DNA of 52,286 nucleotides from SXRF01 sp039808985 (GCA_039808985.1 JBDHUC010000012.1:1-52286); one strand, 5' to 3'; shown: positions 1 through 8,205, counted from the stretch's first letter. Numbers and translations are program-made. Notes: generated from the letters alone by a model not told the origin.

Positions 1-73
1 CAATAATCCCTTGTTTTTTTTTGCCGTTAAACTACAATAGGTTGTATATGGTGTAACTGTTTCGAAGGAAAAA

Positions 74-958
74 ATGACTCCGTCATATAGAAGTTTCAGT
101 AAGCCAACAGGTGGTTTTACCCTTATCGAGCTTTCCATTGTTCTTGTAATAATGGGCCTGGTTATAGGCGGGATACTGGTTGGGCGCGATCTGATAAGCT
201 CGGCTGGTATACGCGCAACTATTGGGCAATTGGAAAAATATAATACTGCTGTTCATACTTTTGAGGCGAAATATAATGCAATGCCTGGGGATATATTGTC
301 CACCCGTGCATTGCAGTTTGGCTTTTATAACGTAACCGGCGCTTCTGCAAATAAGCTTGGTTATGGTAATGGTGATGGGGTTATTCAGGGATATCCTGAT
401 GCTCCATGGATTGAAGGCGGTACATTCGGCGGTGAAATAATAATGTTCTTCCTGCATTTGTCACAGGCTAAGCTTATTGACGGTATGTATGGGGCTGGTG
501 GTGCCGATGTGCAGGTGGTGGGCGCAACTCCAACCGGCGGTTCTTATGCCGGTTTGCCAAAAGTTTCTGTGCAGGTTTCTGGTCCGCTGGTCAGCCAGAT
601 TATCCCGCCTGCCAAGCTTGGGAATGGCAATTATTTTACTATAGGCTCGGTGTTTGGCGATAATTATTTTATTATTACTGGTGCGCCAACTTTGGATCTG
701 GGATTTAATATACTGCCTAGCAATAATATATCGCCGACAGAAGCCTATATAATAGATAAAAAAATAGATGATGGTATTTTTAACACCGGTAATGTTTATG
801 CAATTGATGCAGAGGGTGTTCCGTTAAGCGCTTCTAATGGCGATGGGGTTGCCTGGTGGACAGGGAATAACTGTGTTGATGGTTCCGGGCAATATAATAC
901 AGCCAATAAAACTTACGCGACGTCCCGCCTTTGCTCGCTGCGTTTTGCCTTCCAGTAA
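74..958 (+). CDS. Prepilin-like protein with type IV pilin N-terminus
   Basis: A 294-residue protein with a short basic leader followed by GGFTLIELSIVLVIMGLVIGG (given in part: GFTLIELSIV at about 14-23). This is the prepilin peptidase cleavage and methylation signature with Glu at mature position 5 and a hydrophobic helix after it. The next stretch (IRATIGQLEKYNTAV, then NAMPGD) is typical of pseudopilin-like proteins, where the helix leads into a globular head. The C-terminal two thirds is Gly/Asn-rich and ends with a possible disulfide pair (NNCVDG and SRLCSL). The ATG at 74 has a good ribosome binding site (GAAGGA). No other pilus or secretion gene lies nearby, so whether it is a pilin subunit, a minor pseudopilin or a surface protein is open. 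The class is secure, the function is not. Confidence 0.8.
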   Translation: MTPSYRSFSKPTGGFTLIELSIVLVIMGLVIGGILVGRDLISSAGIRATIGQLEKYNTAVHTFEAKYNAMPGDILSTRALQFGFYNVTGASANKLGYGNGDGVIQGYPDAPWIEGGTFGGEIIMFFLHLSQAKLIDGMYGAGGADVQVVGATPTGGSYAGLPKVSVQVSGPLVSQIIPPAKLGNGNYFTIGSVFGDNYFIITGAPTLDLGFNILPSNNISPTEAYIIDKKIDDGIFNTGNVYAIDAEGVPLSASNGDGVAWWTGNNCVDGSGQYNTANKTYATSRLCSLRFAFQ

Positions 959-992
959 GGATTTGCACTGCTATAGGCCAATTAAAAATCCC

Positions 993-1021
993 TTCACAAA
1001 TATAAGGAAATGGCATATAAT
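993..1021 (+). promoter_or_regulatory. Sigma-70-type promoter for tmRNA
   Basis: TTCACA (993-998), a 17-base spacer, then TATAAT (1016-1021). This is close to the consensus and sits directly upstream of the tmRNA gene. The start point would fall near 1028. Seen in the sequence; activity is inferred. Confidence 0.6.
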
Positions 1022-1027
1022 ATGGCT

Positions 1028-1360
1028 GTTACTTCGGTAACTATGACAATAAACGCAATTCAGAATAAACGGATTGGACCCGGGGGCAGAACCCGGCGCC
1101 TCCACCAAAATTCACCCGGCGGGTGAATTTTTGCGGGGGCGACTCAGGCTCGACAGACGTAGTAAAGGTGTTGTTTTTGTCCGCGATGATACTGGCGTAA
1201 TCAGATCAAAACCATAAATGCTAACGATAACGTTGCATTTGTTGCTGCTAACGACAACACCGTCGTAGAAGTTGCTGTTGCTGCCTAGCGGCGCATAGCA
1301 TACTCTAGTATGTAACACGGCCCGGGGGGTGCCGGGTAACAGAAACCCCCCACTGGATTA
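1028..1360 (+). ncRNA. ssrA: Two-piece (circularly permuted) tmRNA
   Basis: Ribosome-rescue RNA in the permuted alphaproteobacterial arrangement. The acceptor piece comes first: a T-arm (CCGGG, 7-base loop, CCCGG) and a 3' acceptor strand CGCCUCC-A-CCA ending at 1107. An excised loop (1108-1134) follows. The coding piece begins at 1135 with GGGGGCG, which pairs over 7 bp with CGCCUCC (one G-U), then GACTCAGGCTCGACAGAC. The tag reading frame runs 1220-1288 and ends in TAG. An H-type pseudoknot follows: CCCGG (1321-1325) with CCGGG (1332-1336), and GGGG (1326-1329) with the C-run at 1346-1351. A UUCG hairpin is at 1028-1041. The exact ends of the mature pieces are estimates. The tag encoded from the expected resume codon is unusually long and repeats ANDN. 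Confidence 0.93.
1220..1288 (+). other. tmRNA tag-peptide reading frame
   Basis: GCT at 1220 lies 86 bases into the coding piece, close to the resume position known in E. coli (base 90). From there 22 codons run to TAG: ANDNVAFVA followed by ANDNTVVEVAVAA. The end in AVAA fits a ClpX-type degron, and AANDN is the alphaproteobacterial SspB-contact type of sequence. The last 14 residues alone (from 1244) match the length and pattern of the Caulobacter tag, so a shorter tag with a later resume codon is the alternative. Confidence 0.7.
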
Positions 1361-1417
1361 AGTGTTAAAATATGTAAATACCACGTAAATATCCCATAAA
1401 TTTTTGTAAACTGGCTA

Positions 1418-1447
1418 GTGACAAGGCATGGGTATCTGGTGTATAAT
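1418..1447 (+). promoter_or_regulatory. Sigma-70-type promoter for sspB-tadA
   Basis: GTGACA (1418-1423), an 18-base spacer, and a perfect TATAAT (1442-1447), 56 bases before the sspB start codon. Seen in sequence; function inferred. Confidence 0.55.
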
Positions 1448-1502
1448 CCGCTAGTGTTATGATATTACGGTATGTAAAAATTAGGCGCAGCAAATTATAA
1501 AT

Positions 1503-1979
1503 ATGAGCAAAGACCAGATACATTACCCTATTTTAATTGACCATGCGATGCGCGGAGTTGTGCGTGATGTTTTAAAGCGCGTACAGGCAACCGGGCTTCC
1601 TGGCGACCATCATTTTTATATTTCCTATTCAACTTTGCATCCGGGCGTAAAAATGTCTGAGCAGTTGCGTGCGAAATATCCAAGGGAAATAACCATAGTT
1701 ATCCAGCATCAGTTCTGGGATTTCAAGGTTGAGGATATGCAGTTCCATGTTACGCTCTCATTTGGCGGAGCACCAGAAAAACTCACTATTCCTTTTGCGG
1801 CACTTACAGGCTTTGCTGATCCCAGCATAAAGTTCGGGCTGCAATTCACCCCATCTGAGATATTTGAAGTCGATGTATTTGGCGGAGATGATGTTGATAC
1901 CAAGAGGGATGCTGCGGATCCCAGTTCTTCAAGCGGTGAGGATAAGATAATATCTCTGGATTCTTTCAGGAAGAAATGA
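1503..1979 (+). CDS. sspB: SspB, ClpXP adaptor (alphaproteobacterial type)
   Basis: 158-residue cytoplasmic adaptor that tethers ssrA-tagged proteins to ClpX for degradation by ClpXP. The N-terminal domain (about 1-110) has the family's features: DHAMRGVVRDVL near residue 13, HHFYISY near 37, HPGVKMS near 48, and the beta-rich segment with WDFKVEDMQFHVTLSFGG. An acidic, serine-rich linker follows. The extreme C-terminus IISLDSFRKK is the ClpX-binding tail seen in alphaproteobacterial SspB. Starting at ATG 1503 gives the normal length; the ribosome binding site is weak. It lies about 140 bases after tmRNA, the RNA that makes its substrates' tags, and 21 bases before tadA, with which it probably shares a transcript. 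Confidence 0.93.
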   Translation: MSKDQIHYPILIDHAMRGVVRDVLKRVQATGLPGDHHFYISYSTLHPGVKMSEQLRAKYPREITIVIQHQFWDFKVEDMQFHVTLSFGGAPEKLTIPFAALTGFADPSIKFGLQFTPSEIFEVDVFGGDDVDTKRDAADPSSSSGEDKIISLDSFRKK

Positions 1980-2000
1980 CGTGTTGCCATACTTGGCAAA

Positions 2001-2480
2001 ATGTTCGAGATGACAGCGTATAATAGCAATTTCATGAAGCATTCTATAGCCATTGCGAAATCAGCGGTGCTGGCAGGCGAGGTTCCTGTTGGCGCGGTTA
2101 TTGTCAGGGATGGGCAAGTCATAGCTTCTGCCCATAATCTTATTGAAAGTAAAAATGATCCGACAGCGCATGCAGAGATTCTTGCTATTCGTTCCGCTTG
2201 CGAAATTATAGGTTCGCCGCGCATAATGGATTGCGACATGTACGTAACGCTGGAGCCATGCCCGATGTGTGCACAGGCCATAAGCTTTGCGCGTATCCGC
2301 AGGCTTTATTTTGGCGCTTATGACGAGAAAAACGGCGGGGTGGAAAATGGTGTCCGGATATTTTCACAAAGCGGCTGTAACCATAAGCCAGAAATTTATG
2401 GTGGTATAAATGAAAGTGAGTGTGGCGAGTTGCTAAAAGAATTTTTCAGAGAAAAAAGAACGTATAATAATATTATTTAG
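2001..2480 (+). CDS. tadA: TadA, tRNA-specific adenosine deaminase
   Basis: Zinc-dependent deaminase that converts A34 to inosine in tRNA-Arg(ACG) in the cytoplasm. The active site is visible: HAE at 57-59 (zinc His and catalytic Glu) and PCPMC at 86-90 (two zinc Cys), with GEVPVGAVIV before it and the tRNA-type segment YFGAYDEKNGG after it. The protein has 159 residues, normal for the family. Start choice is uncertain: ATG 2001 and ATG 2010 are both in frame and neither has a strong ribosome binding site. It follows sspB by 21 bases. Its last bases overlap the end of the convergent metallopeptidase gene by 8 bases. Confidence 0.93.
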   Translation: MFEMTAYNSNFMKHSIAIAKSAVLAGEVPVGAVIVRDGQVIASAHNLIESKNDPTAHAEILAIRSACEIIGSPRIMDCDMYVTLEPCPMCAQAISFARIRRLYFGAYDEKNGGVENGVRIFSQSGCNHKPEIYGGINESECGELLKEFFREKRTYNNII

Positions 2481-3537
2481 TGATCTTTTGCTCTTTTATT
2501 GGAAAATTGGTGGGTTTAGGAGAGATAATATTTTTTACATCCTCAACAGCAAATTTTCCATTTGTCACTAAACCATGTCCAGCCCATGCACAAACGCTGC
2601 CTGCGCCTAAAACTGTTGCGCCATATGCTAATTCGCCTACAACAGGAACTAGCAATAATGGTGCCGCCTCCACCGCTGCACCCGCAAAACATGCACCTCC
2701 CGCTGCCGCACCAGCGAGCTTTGCTGTTGCTGAAGTGTATTCACCATTCATAACATCATGCCTTGCGCTTTCTGTCGCTAGAGCAGCGCCAAAAGCTCCT
2801 AGGCCCACCATCTTGCTGGAAGTAAGGGCTTCTTTAGCATTAGAAACTGCAATAGCGCGAGATGAAGAATCGCTAAACCATGCATTAAGATTTTGTTTGG
2901 TAGCTTCCCAAGCAGAGCTGAAAATATTGGCTTCTGTAACAGGTTTGACAGCTCCCTGAGCAAGTGGCGAAGACATCCTCGCATTATATTTTTCAATTGC
3001 ATCTTTGAAATAAGATTTTTCTTCTTCTGTTAAAGGTTTTTCAAGGTTTGCTATGCGCTCTTCGTAAGTGCCATATTCCTTGATGCGGATTTTTTGCTTA
3101 AAATATGCAACCGCTTTTCCGATTCTGGTTGAGCGTAGCCCCTCTACTTCTTCATTAAATAACCTATTGTTTTCTGATAAGTCTTTAATAAACTCCTGTA
3201 TTTTTCCTTCAGTTGCATAATTCGCAAATCTATCTGCGCGATATTCTGCTTTCTTATTGGGATTTCCTGTATCGCCGAATATTAAGTGCCCCATCTCGTG
3301 TGTTGCCGTTGGTTCCAAACTATCTTTGACCATAGAACTAATGAGTATGGTGTTATGATTTGTAAATGCACCTGAGAAGCCAGGAAAAACACGTATTTCT
3401 GGTGGCTTTATTCCCATTTTCTCAAATAATGGATTTAACCTGTCTATAAAGTCTGGTGGCGCAGGGTCAGAAAATTCTAAAAAGGCTTTTTCTGCTTGCT
3501 CTAACCGACGTTCGCTTAAATTTATGTTTAGTTTCAT
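2473..3537 (-). CDS. Putative M48-like zinc metallopeptidase with Gly/Ala-rich C-terminus
   Basis: 354 residues, no signal peptide. HEMGH at 80-84 followed by EYRADRFA at 98-105 fits a gluzincin active site of the M48 kind (HExxH plus a downstream ExxAD glutamate ligand). The middle is charged and helical. Residues about 240-335 are a hydrophobic, Gly/Ala-rich region (for example AKLAGAAAGGACFAGAAVEAA) with glycine-zipper character, capable of entering or lying on a membrane. I do not know a family with this combination. It is the last gene of a minus-strand set with the gamma-glutamylcyclotransferase-like gene (37-base gap) and the unknown gene at 3989. Membrane protease, toxin-like effector or immunity-type factor are all possible. 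Confidence is good for the catalytic motif and low for the role. Confidence 0.65.
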   Translation of the reverse strand: MKLNINLSERRLEQAEKAFLEFSDPAPPDFIDRLNPLFEKMGIKPPEIRVFPGFSGAFTNHNTILISSMVKDSLEPTATHEMGHLIFGDTGNPNKKAEYRADRFANYATEGKIQEFIKDLSENNRLFNEEVEGLRSTRIGKAVAYFKQKIRIKEYGTYEERIANLEKPLTEEEKSYFKDAIEKYNARMSSPLAQGAVKPVTEANIFSSAWEATKQNLNAWFSDSSSRAIAVSNAKEALTSSKMVGLGAFGAALATESARHDVMNGEYTSATAKLAGAAAGGACFAGAAVEAAPLLLVPVVGELAYGATVLGAGSVCAWAGHGLVTNGKFAVEDVKNIISPKPTNFPIKEQKITK

Positions 3538-3574
3538 GTCTTGTAATAACTAAAATTAGTTCATTTAGTAAAAC

Positions 3575-3982
3575 TTAGGCAACGTGTGCTTGTATAAGTC
3601 TGGCTTTGTAAAACCCCTTATAGAAATCTTTTTCAACATTGAACTCATAGCGCCCCTTATCGTTTGTAGGGATTTTTTTGCAGATATGGGTGATGTCGAA
3701 ATTAGGATAATAGGTCATTATCGGCGAATCCATCAGTTTTTTAAGCACATATCCTTCTTCGTATTTATCCAGCTTGCGCTTCATTTTTTTATTTATCTTC
3801 CAGATTTCGCCAACGACTACATCGCTTTTTTTGCCGGTGTAGTAGAGCAGGGGGTAGGTTTCATCGAGCGCGAGATACAGCACATAACCAGTTAATTTCT
3901 TATTGCGTGTATATTCTGCCCCTTCCATATGCTGGTGCAGGATCCCATCTTTTTTTAAAGTTCCGTAAGCAAATATTTTCAT
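3575..3982 (-). CDS. Gamma-glutamylcyclotransferase-like (AIG2/GGCT fold) protein
   Basis: 135 residues. The N-terminus FAYGTLKKDGILHQHM carries the YGTLK signature of the GGCT/AIG2-like fold, which releases 5-oxoproline from gamma-glutamyl compounds. Later blocks YPLLYY, VVVGEIWKI and LDKYEEGY match the family's core, with the acidic residue of the GEIW/DKYEE region in the place of the catalytic or binding glutamate. The start has a clear ribosome binding site (AGGAAA). It lies 6 bases after the 3989-5167 gene and 37 bases before the metallopeptidase gene, so all three are probably co-transcribed. The substrate cannot be told from sequence. Confidence 0.75.
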   Translation of the reverse strand: MKIFAYGTLKKDGILHQHMEGAEYTRNKKLTGYVLYLALDETYPLLYYTGKKSDVVVGEIWKINKKMKRKLDKYEEGYVLKKLMDSPIMTYYPNFDITHICKKIPTNDKGRYEFNVEKDFYKGFYKARLIQAHVA

Positions 3983-3988
3983 ATTTTC

Positions 3989-5167
3989 CTATATTTTTAT
4001 CTGTGCTTCACTTGTGCGTTCGGCAAAATCCTTTAGCGTCCTTGGCTGGATGTTGCGGGTATATTTATTATCGTTGGTCAGGCCTGAGAAACCAGTCTGC
4101 TGAATTTCGGCTGAAGCCAGGCTGTTCATATCTATACCGTAGCGTTTGAATACTTCCTGTGGGTCCTGCCTGTTTCTTATGGCTTCTGCTGCCTGTTTTA
4201 CTTCCTTCATGTCGGTTGATTTGTTAGCAAGCTCTACAAAGGCCATGCTTTCAGGGAATTTTTCCAGCAGGCCGAAGCCGACAAGGTAATTGAATTTACC
4301 AACCGTGAAGCTTTTTTGATCAACCGGAGGGATATTGTCATAAGTCGTATTTATTAAATCCGCGATGCGCGCCGCAAGTTTAAAATCATTCTGTCCTTCC
4401 GGTGATGAGCCTGCTGGCGGGGAGTAATTCTTGTCGGTATATTTTCTGTGCAGGGTCAGGAGCGACTGTATATCCTGCGGGATGACAATGCCGTAAGGAT
4501 TGATGTCGTTATGATTTATCTTGCTGCTAACAACTTTCTGCTCAATATCGAAAAATGAAGGCTTGCGCATAAAGCCTTCGCCGTACAGGTAAATGCCTAC
4601 TGCGCCCAGTCCGGCATTGGCGTTAGCTTCATAGTTAGGCTCGGTGCTTTGATAGATTTTTGGCCTGAATTTCTGCCATGGCACAAAGAAAGTAGCTGCG
4701 GTTGCTGCGCGCGCGATGCTTCGTTCAATAAAAGCTTTTGCTGTTATTTTTACCGCTTCATTTTGGCTTTTGAAAAATATATCCTTATAGGTTACATCCT
4801 GCGGCTTTTTATCAAGCTCAAAGCCAACCGCTTCGGCATATACTGATTTTATGTCATGCAGTGTGTTCTTGCTGTAAATTCCCATGATGCTAAGAACTGT
4901 CGCGCCCATACCAAACGCTGCAAAATTATGCGATGCATACCTTCTGAAGCTAGGTTCCTTGAAAGCTGGTGGGGGCGTTTCGCCGGGCTTTATTTCTGGC
5001 TTTTTTTTATCGAGGAAATCAAATGGATTTATTTCATCTATTGCCAGCCAGACATAGCGCGTTGCAACCAGCGGTGCGAGAAGCTGCGTAAATAACGAGC
5101 TGTACCATGTGCGGTCGGCTTTAAGCTTCGGCGCTTCCGGTTGAATTATGTTGCTATCGTCTGCCAT
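3989..5167 (-). CDS. Unknown membrane-associated protein
   Basis: 392 residues that I do not recognise. There is no cleavable signal peptide. Two to three moderately hydrophobic segments are visible: around 22-45 (SLFTQLLAPLVATRYVWLAI), 80-105 (FAAFGMGATVLSIMGIY) and 145-165 (AATAATFFVPW), with a Gly/Tyr-rich stretch AGLGAVGIYLYGEGF near 185. The C-terminal half is hydrophilic and helical. By eye the pattern of segments resembles the proteins at 36767, 38221 and 39680, and it may belong to the same family. It heads a three-gene minus-strand operon with the GGCT-like and metallopeptidase genes and is divergent from ettA. Confidence 0.6.
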   Translation of the reverse strand: MADDSNIIQPEAPKLKADRTWYSSLFTQLLAPLVATRYVWLAIDEINPFDFLDKKKPEIKPGETPPPAFKEPSFRRYASHNFAAFGMGATVLSIMGIYSKNTLHDIKSVYAEAVGFELDKKPQDVTYKDIFFKSQNEAVKITAKAFIERSIARAATAATFFVPWQKFRPKIYQSTEPNYEANANAGLGAVGIYLYGEGFMRKPSFFDIEQKVVSSKINHNDINPYGIVIPQDIQSLLTLHRKYTDKNYSPPAGSSPEGQNDFKLAARIADLINTTYDNIPPVDQKSFTVGKFNYLVGFGLLEKFPESMAFVELANKSTDMKEVKQAAEAIRNRQDPQEVFKRYGIDMNSLASAEIQQTGFSGLTNDNKYTRNIQPRTLKDFAERTSEAQIKI

Positions 5168-5296
5168 TATAAGACCTGGGTATTATTTATAATGTTAATA
5201 TTTTAGCTTACTAGCAGCAGGGCATAAAGCCTGCAAATGTGAAGATTGGATGACAGGGCTGCAGTTTTTGCATGAATAATTATGACAATTAGACCT

Positions 5297-5325
5297 TTGC
5301 AACTGGGCAAAATGCAGTCTATATA
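5297..5325 (+). promoter_or_regulatory. Probable promoter for ettA
   Basis: TTGCAA (5297-5302), a 17-base spacer and TATATA (5320-5325), about 70 bases before the ettA start, within the 228-base divergent gap. Seen in sequence; activity inferred. Confidence 0.5.
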
Positions 5326-5395
5326 TAGCGCCAATAGTAATGTTTTATAGCCGAAAATCGGCGAAATTGCAAAAATAACAAGGAATTTCAGTATT

Positions 5396-7078
5396 ATGGC
5401 CGCTTATCAATATGTTTATGTAATGAAAGATCTTTCCAAAAGCTATCCGGGCGGGAAAGAAGTGTTAAAAAACATCTATTTATCCTTTCTGCCAGGGGTA
5501 AAGATCGGGGTTTTGGGGCCTAACGGATCTGGTAAGTCAACCTTGCTTAAGATTATGGCAGGGCTGGATAAGGAATATAACGGCGAAGCCTGGGCAGCAG
5601 AAGGCGCGCGCGTGGGCTTCCTGCCGCAGGAGCCACAGCTCGACCCTAAAAAGAACGTGATGGAAAATATCATTGATGCGCTGGGTGAGCAGAAAGCCCT
5701 GCTTGACCGTTTCAATGAGGTTTCTAACAGGCTTGGCGAAGTGACCGATGATGACGAGATGATGAAGCTCATTGAAGAGCAGGGCGAACTTCAGGAAAAA
5801 ATAGATGCAACTGGCGGCTGGGATATAGAGCGTGATATAGAAATCGCGATGGATGCGCTGCGCTGCCCACCGAAAGATGCTGATGTTACTAAAATTTCCG
5901 GTGGTGAAAAAAGGCGTGTGGCGCTGTGCAAATTGCTGTTGGAAAAGCCAGATCTGCTTCTGCTCGATGAACCTACCAACCATCTTGACGCTGAATCAGT
6001 TGCTTGGCTGGAGCATTTCCTGAAGGAATATAAAGGCACGGTGGTTATGGTAACGCATGATCGCTATTTCCTTGATAATGTCACCGGCTGGATATTGGAG
6101 CTTGATCGTGGACAGGGTATACCTTACGAAGGGAATTACTCGGCTTATCTCGATCAGAAGCAGAAGCGCCTGGAACAGGAAAAATCGGAAGAGAATTCCC
6201 GCCAGAAAAAGCTTGCTTCAGAATTGGAATGGATACGTCAGGGCGCAAAAGCCCGTCAGGCAAAAAGCAAAGCGCGTATTGCCGCTTATGAAAACCTGCT
6301 TGCGCAGGAAAATAAGGCACAGGTTGGTGTTGCGCAGATTGTTATCCCTAATGGCCCGCGTCTTGGCAATCTGGTTATCAAGGCTGAGAATCTTTCAAAG
6401 GGATTTGGCGACAGGTTGCTTATCGACAATTTATCATTCAGCCTGCCGCCAGGTGGCATTGTTGGGATTATAGGTCCTAACGGCGCGGGTAAGACCACAT
6501 TATTCCGCATGATAACTGGAACGGAGAAGCCTGATTCTGGCACATTCGCAGTTGGTGATTCGGTTAAGCTTGGTTATGTCGACCAATCGCGTGATGCGCT
6601 TAATGACAAGAAAACTGTGTGGGAAGAAATTTCCGGCGGTGACGAGGAAATAATGCTTGGCAAGAAGCTGGTTAAATCGCGTGCCTATTGCTCCAGCTTC
6701 AATTTTAAGGGGTCCGACCAGCAGAAAAAAGTTGGCAGCTTATCGGGCGGGGAACGTAACCGCGTGCATCTGGCGAAGATGCTTAAGGCCGAGCATAACG
6801 TGTTGCTGCTCGATGAACCGACCAACGACTTAGATGTGGAAACCTTGCGCGCGCTTGAGGATGCGCTTATGGATTTTGCTGGTTGTGCCGTGGTTATCTC
6901 GCATGACCGCTGGTTCTTAGACCGCATCGCAACGCATATATTGGCATTTGAGGGTGATTCGCATGTGGAATGGTTCGAAGGAAATTATGAAGCCTATGAA
7001 GCGGACCTGAAAAAGCGTTTAGGTGTTGATGTGCTGACCCCGACCAAGGTTAAGTATAGGCCGATACGCAGGGGATAA
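5396..7078 (+). CDS. ettA: EttA, energy-dependent translational throttle ABC-F ATPase
   Basis: 560 residues with two ATP-binding cassettes and no membrane segments, the ABC-F layout. Walker A motifs are GPNGSGKSTL (41-50) and GPNGAGKTTLF (near 360). ABC signatures are ISGGEKRRVAL and LSGGERNRVHL. Walker B motifs are LLLLDEPTNHLD and LLLDEPTNDLD. The region between the cassettes is the charged linker that contacts tRNA. Length and the opening MAAYQYVYVMKDLSKSYPGG match EttA rather than Uup or YheS. EttA gates entry into the elongation cycle at the ribosomal E site according to the ATP/ADP ratio. It ends 3 bases before the end of the convergent ankyrin gene. Confidence 0.93.
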   Translation: MAAYQYVYVMKDLSKSYPGGKEVLKNIYLSFLPGVKIGVLGPNGSGKSTLLKIMAGLDKEYNGEAWAAEGARVGFLPQEPQLDPKKNVMENIIDALGEQKALLDRFNEVSNRLGEVTDDDEMMKLIEEQGELQEKIDATGGWDIERDIEIAMDALRCPPKDADVTKISGGEKRRVALCKLLLEKPDLLLLDEPTNHLDAESVAWLEHFLKEYKGTVVMVTHDRYFLDNVTGWILELDRGQGIPYEGNYSAYLDQKQKRLEQEKSEENSRQKKLASELEWIRQGAKARQAKSKARIAAYENLLAQENKAQVGVAQIVIPNGPRLGNLVIKAENLSKGFGDRLLIDNLSFSLPPGGIVGIIGPNGAGKTTLFRMITGTEKPDSGTFAVGDSVKLGYVDQSRDALNDKKTVWEEISGGDEEIMLGKKLVKSRAYCSSFNFKGSDQQKKVGSLSGGERNRVHLAKMLKAEHNVLLLDEPTNDLDVETLRALEDALMDFAGCAVVISHDRWFLDRIATHILAFEGDSHVEWFEGNYEAYEADLKKRLGVDVLTPTKVKYRPIRRG

Positions 7079-7081
7079 TAG

Positions 7082-8053
7082 TTATAAATGACTGCTCAGG
7101 ATACTGGCAATTTCAGTAAATCCCTTGCTGTTTGCAATTGACTCAGCGCTTTCGCCATTTTTATTGCGCAGGCTTTTATCGGCGTTCTTTTTCAGCAGCA
7201 GCAATACAGCCTGTTCGGATTTTTTGCTGGCAGCAAGCATAAGTGGTGTATTACCGGCATTATCCTGGGCATTTATTGAAGCTTTATTTTTCAGCAGTAA
7301 ATTTATTATGAAAGTGCGGTTATTTTGCGCAGCCCAATGCAGAGCTGTTTGCCCATTTGGTAGTTTCATATTGATTTTTGCACCGCGTTTTAAAATCTCA
7401 TTCACCATATCAACCGAACCTGTTGCTGCGGCAATATGCAGCGGTGCTTTACCTTCTACCGATATGCGGTTGACGGAATATAATTTGTTGCTACCCTTGG
7501 GAAGCAGGTCATTCCTACCGGAAAAGGCAGCCTGCATCAGCATGGCGTATTCAATATGGTGCTCGTTATCACTTCTATTGCTGTTTTGTAGCAATATTTT
7601 TACAGTATCGACAAGGCCGCGCGAGGCTGCGTAATCCAGGGCATTAAAACCTTTGTTGTCAGCCTTGTTGAGGTTTGCTCCGGCAGAAATCAGCATTGTG
7701 CATATCTGATTATTCCCTTGATAGGCCGCGCCGATAAGTGCGGTACGCCCTTCGCTGTCAATTCCGTTAATATTAAGATCGTCATTGCCGGACAGTAGCT
7801 TTTTTAAGAGGTTTTTATCACCATTTACAGCAGCTTTTATTAAGTCCCTGGAATCATGGCTAATATTAATGGTAGAAAAATCATGGACATCATCTTCGTT
7901 TGCGTAATTTTCAGGGGACATGGCATTTTGGTGTGTTAGCAAATAATAAGCCGCATAAATAGATATGCCAAAAAATAATAATTTGAATGGCCATTTGGAT
8001 TTTTTCAGTGGTACAGCCGAGGGCAGTTTATGCTGAAAATTAGGGCTTTTCAT
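7082..8053 (-). CDS. Membrane-anchored ankyrin-repeat protein
   Basis: 323 residues. A basic start and one hydrophobic segment (about 22-41, WPFKLLFFGISIYAAYYLL) make an N-terminal signal anchor, so the rest should face the periplasm. Ankyrin repeats fill residues about 90-320: GRTALIGAAYQGN, GFNALDYAASRGL, GKAPLHIAAATGS, GQTALHWAAQNNR and GNTPLMLAASKKS each start a 33-residue unit with the usual helix pair. One stretch near 150-190 is degenerate. Ankyrin arrays bind proteins and no enzyme domain is present. Its partner is unknown. It is convergent with ettA and divergent from iscX, so it is probably transcribed alone. Confidence 0.85.
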   Translation of the reverse strand: MKSPNFQHKLPSAVPLKKSKWPFKLLFFGISIYAAYYLLTHQNAMSPENYANEDDVHDFSTINISHDSRDLIKAAVNGDKNLLKKLLSGNDDLNINGIDSEGRTALIGAAYQGNNQICTMLISAGANLNKADNKGFNALDYAASRGLVDTVKILLQNSNRSDNEHHIEYAMLMQAAFSGRNDLLPKGSNKLYSVNRISVEGKAPLHIAAATGSVDMVNEILKRGAKINMKLPNGQTALHWAAQNNRTFIINLLLKNKASINAQDNAGNTPLMLAASKKSEQAVLLLLKKNADKSLRNKNGESAESIANSKGFTEIASILSSHL

Positions 8054-8179
8054 AGTTTGCTATATAAGTATGTTGTTTGCTGACTAACATATAGCAAGTT
8101 TCTTTTAAAAAACATCTTATAGTTATTCCAAATAATAATTTTACAATTATTATTTATTTATTCGTCATCTACACGGGGA

Positions 8180-8205
8180 AAAATCGGGCTTTCGGCCTCG
8201 ATTTT
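8180..8205. repeat. Hairpin resembling a terminator stem
   Basis: AAAATCGGG (8180-8188) pairs with CC-T-CGATTTT (8196-8205) around a CTTTCGG loop, with one bulged T. The A-run before and T-run after the stem make it look like a bidirectional terminator, but neither adjacent gene ends here. Confidence 0.5.

Noticed and set aside
837..1040. Plus-strand frame overlapping the end of the prepilin gene
   Set aside because: It is an out-of-frame shadow of the prepilin gene and runs into the tmRNA promoter.
1112..1318. Minus-strand reading frame opposite the tmRNA
   Set aside because: It lies wholly across the structured tmRNA, has no ribosome binding site and resembles no protein.
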